Positions 62,426-64,000 of a stretch of 64,000 nt of DNA are shown here, piece by piece (position 1 is the stretch's first letter; each line of letters starts with the position of its first letter). The position numbers and the translations under genes were made by a program. Location: assembly GCF_000519185.1 (NCBI RefSeq), contig NZ_JAFA01000037.1, positions 101 to 64,100 on the forward strand. Direction: 5' to 3'. The notes beneath the pieces are model-generated. The model did not search any database. It saw nothing but the letters and a program-made list of their open reading frames with translations, and was not told the origin of the DNA. This stretch comes from Paraburkholderia nodosa DSM 21604 (GTDB lineage Bacteria > Pseudomonadota > Gammaproteobacteria > Burkholderiales > Burkholderiaceae).

Positions 62426-63016
62426 TTACCAGGCGTTCCAGCGCGCGAGCAGCCATAGGGCGCTCGACGAGTCGTAACGCAAATGCACGATGGCGCCCAT
62501 CTCCAGCGGCCAGCGCACGCAGCGCGCGAGCGGTACGCCGAGTGCGCGCGCCGTGACGGTGCGAATCACGCCCGCATGCGTGACGGCCCAAACGGTGGAC
62601 TTCTCGCGCGCGTCGAGCGCGTCGAACCAGCCGCTCACGCGCGCATCGAACTGCGCGACGCTCTCGCCGCCATGCTCGCGCGCATGCTCGAAATTCGCGG
62701 CCCATGCGTCGATCTGCGCGCGCTCGATAGCGTCCCAGCGCTGCATCTCCCACGCGCCGAAATCCATCTCTGCGAGGCATGCGTCGGCTTGCGGCGTGTA
62801 GCCGCGCGGACGGCCAAGCGCCGCCGCCACGCTCGCGCAGCGCGTGAGCGGGCTCGTTTCGATACGTTGCGGTTCGCGCACGCCGAGCGCCGCAATCCGC
62901 CCGGCAATCGACGCGGCCTGCTGCGTCGCGTCGCCCGCGAGCGGCACATCGCTCGCGCCGTAGCACACGCCCGCATCCACCGCCACGGCGGGATGACGGA
63001 TCAGAACGAGATCCAT
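62426..63016 (-). CDS. cobC: Histidine phosphatase, probable alpha-ribazole phosphatase
   Basis: 196 residues of the phosphoglycerate-mutase-like superfamily. The phosphohistidine motif is LIRHPAV (RHP rather than RHG, His8); second-half residues are Arg in ETSPLTRCASVA, Glu in LAEMDFGAWE and His in WAVTHAGV. In this context it should dephosphorylate alpha-ribazole phosphate or adenosylcobalamin phosphate. Overlaps cobS by 16 bases; converges on btuF with an 18-base gap. Confidence 0.86.
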   Translation of the reverse strand: MDLVLIRHPAVAVDAGVCYGASDVPLAGDATQQAASIAGRIAALGVREPQRIETSPLTRCASVAAALGRPRGYTPQADACLAEMDFGAWEMQRWDAIERAQIDAWAANFEHAREHGGESVAQFDARVSGWFDALDAREKSTVWAVTHAGVIRTVTARALGVPLARCVRWPLEMGAIVHLRYDSSSALWLLARWNAW

Positions 63017-63777
63017 GCGAGCCCCACGAGGTAGATGGCAATCTCGAACACCTGTTGCGCGAAGCCGAGACAATCGCCCGTATAGCCGCCGATGCGGCGC
63101 ACGAAGTAACGCCCCAGCCCATAGCGCAATCCGGCGAGCACGACGAGCGTCGCTGCGCCCGCGCGCCAGTCGGGCGCGCCGGACCCCGCCGGCCAGAACA
63201 GCCACGGCAAGCCGAACACGCACGCGCACAGCCACGCGGGCACGCTCATGCGCTGCGCGACGGGCTTGGCCTTGCCCTCGGGACGCACATACTCGAGCGA
63301 GACGAGATAGCTGATCGCGCACGCGCGGCTCGCGGCATGGCCGGCGATCATCAGCATCGCGGCGCGCGCCGGCGGCAGTGCCGCGAGCGTCTGCCACTTG
63401 AGCGCGAGCGCCACCACGAGCCCGATCGCGCCGAACGCGCCGATGCGCGAATCGTGCATGATGCGCAGCACGTCCTCACGGGCGTACGCGCCGCCGAATG
63501 CGTCGAGGCAGTCGGCGAGACCATCCTCGTGGAAAGCGCCCGTCGCGAGGAGCGTGACCGCCATCGACAGCAACACGGCCACGTTCGCCGGAAACACGCG
63601 CAACGCGGCGAGATAGACGAGCGCCCCAAGCGCGCCGATCAACGCGCCGACGAGCGGAAAGTAGCGCGCCGCCGCATTGAGCCACGCGGGCTCGAAGCCC
63701 ACCCAGCGCGGCACGGGCACGCGCGTGAAATAGCCCAGCGCCGTGAAGAAATAACGCAGCTCCGCAAGCGGATTCAT
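63001..63777 (-). CDS. cobS: Adenosylcobinamide-GDP ribazoletransferase
   Basis: Joins adenosylcobinamide-GDP and alpha-ribazole to form cobalamin. 258-residue integral membrane protein. Conserved FFTALGYFTRVPVP near the start, TGAFHEDGLADCLDAFGG with acidic metal ligands, and MHDSRIGAFGAIGLV. Start 63777 (MNPLAELRYFF) is 10 bases downstream of the cobT stop. Confidence 0.94.
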   Translation of the reverse strand: MNPLAELRYFFTALGYFTRVPVPRWVGFEPAWLNAAARYFPLVGALIGALGALVYLAALRVFPANVAVLLSMAVTLLATGAFHEDGLADCLDAFGGAYAREDVLRIMHDSRIGAFGAIGLVVALALKWQTLAALPPARAAMLMIAGHAASRACAISYLVSLEYVRPEGKAKPVAQRMSVPAWLCACVFGLPWLFWPAGSGAPDWRAGAATLVVLAGLRYGLGRYFVRRIGGYTGDCLGFAQQVFEIAIYLVGLAWISF

Positions 63778-63787
63778 CGCGCGGCGC

Positions 63788-64000
63788 TCAGGCGTGGCGA
63801 TCACTGCGATTGTCGACGCCGGCCGACTCGAAGCTCGCCATGTCGTTGAGGAACGCCACCGCCGCGCGCAGCAGCGGCACCGCGAGCGCCGCGCCGGTGC
63901 CCTCGCCCAGACGCAGATCGAGCGCGAGCAGTTCGCGCGCGCCGAAGTGATCGAGCATGCGGCGGTGCCCCGCTTCGTTCGATGCGTGCGCAAACACGCA
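63788..64000 (-). CDS. cobT: Nicotinate-nucleotide-dimethylbenzimidazole phosphoribosyltransferase, C-terminal part
   Basis: Only the last 70 or so codons are present; the gene continues past the right edge. The C-terminus includes EAGHRRMLDHFGARELLALD, LRLGEGTGAALAVPLLRAA and AFLNDMASF, the standard CobT ending, followed by a short divergent tail. CobT makes alpha-ribazole phosphate for CobS. First visible gene of the cobT-cobS-cobC operon. Confidence 0.93.
   Translation of the reverse strand, partial: CVFAHASNEAGHRRMLDHFGARELLALDLRLGEGTGAALAVPLLRAAVAFLNDMASFESAGVDNRSDRHA

Noticed and set aside
1..64000. CRISPR array, tRNA or rRNA genes, insertion sequences, prophage genes
   Set aside because: No regularly spaced repeats, no tRNA arm patterns in the gaps, no transposase, integrase or phage proteins among the recognised genes.

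Overview
The window is GC-rich, densely coded DNA of the Burkholderia/Paraburkholderia/Caballeronia type. This rests on gene content and order: a fused HemD-HemX gene between hemC and hemY with ppc divergent, a DUF3460 gene coupled to scpA and followed by panC-panD, glnB beside a long glutamine-dependent nadE, and a 390-residue Gram-negative porin. It looks like a core chromosome. I saw no rRNA, tRNA, insertion sequence, prophage or CRISPR array.

Layout. 1-6.9 kb: start of an ABC permease (off the left edge), a membrane diguanylate cyclase, an 88-residue unknown protein, an EnvZ/OmpR-type two-component pair divergent from a Spy-like periplasmic protein with two 10-bp-phased operator-like repeats between them, and a pirin. 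7.3-12.5 kb: a HisJQMP-type basic amino acid importer and a general porin. 12.6-20.5 kb: glnB-nadE, a FemAB-like protein, a GIY-YIG protein, a PAS-GGDEF-EAL c-di-GMP protein and ppa. 20.8-24.6 kb: aldehyde dehydrogenase, SDR and MFS carrier, probably one catabolic unit. 24.6-32.7 kb: the heme genes hemC-hemDX-hemY and divergent ppc. 32.7-41 kb: methyltransferase/MmyB-type regulator pair, argH, bestrophin, LprI-like protein, a large PLP basic amino acid decarboxylase and dcd. 41-46.5 kb: a Cu/Zn-SOD-like lipoprotein that appears to lack most metal ligands, apbC, an OmpA-family lipoprotein, a possible small RNA and metG. 46.5-53 kb: tamA-tamB. 53-56.7 kb: DUF3460-scpA, panC-panD and an orphan ParA. 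56.9-64 kb: a hotdog thioesterase and a cobalamin cluster (cobQ; cobU-cbiB-cobD-btuF; cobT-cobS-cobC), with cobT cut by the right edge.

The cobalamin block covers late corrin amidation, aminopropanol attachment, nucleotide loop assembly and a periplasmic corrinoid-binding protein. No complete new defence or mobile system was found. The points most worth a second look are the ligand-poor SOD-like lipoprotein, the facing operators at the Spy/two-component locus, the small-RNA candidate before metG, the operator between the MmyB-type regulator and the methyltransferase, and in-frame 9-bp repeats in ppc and tamB. All assignments come from reading the sequence; no database search was run.
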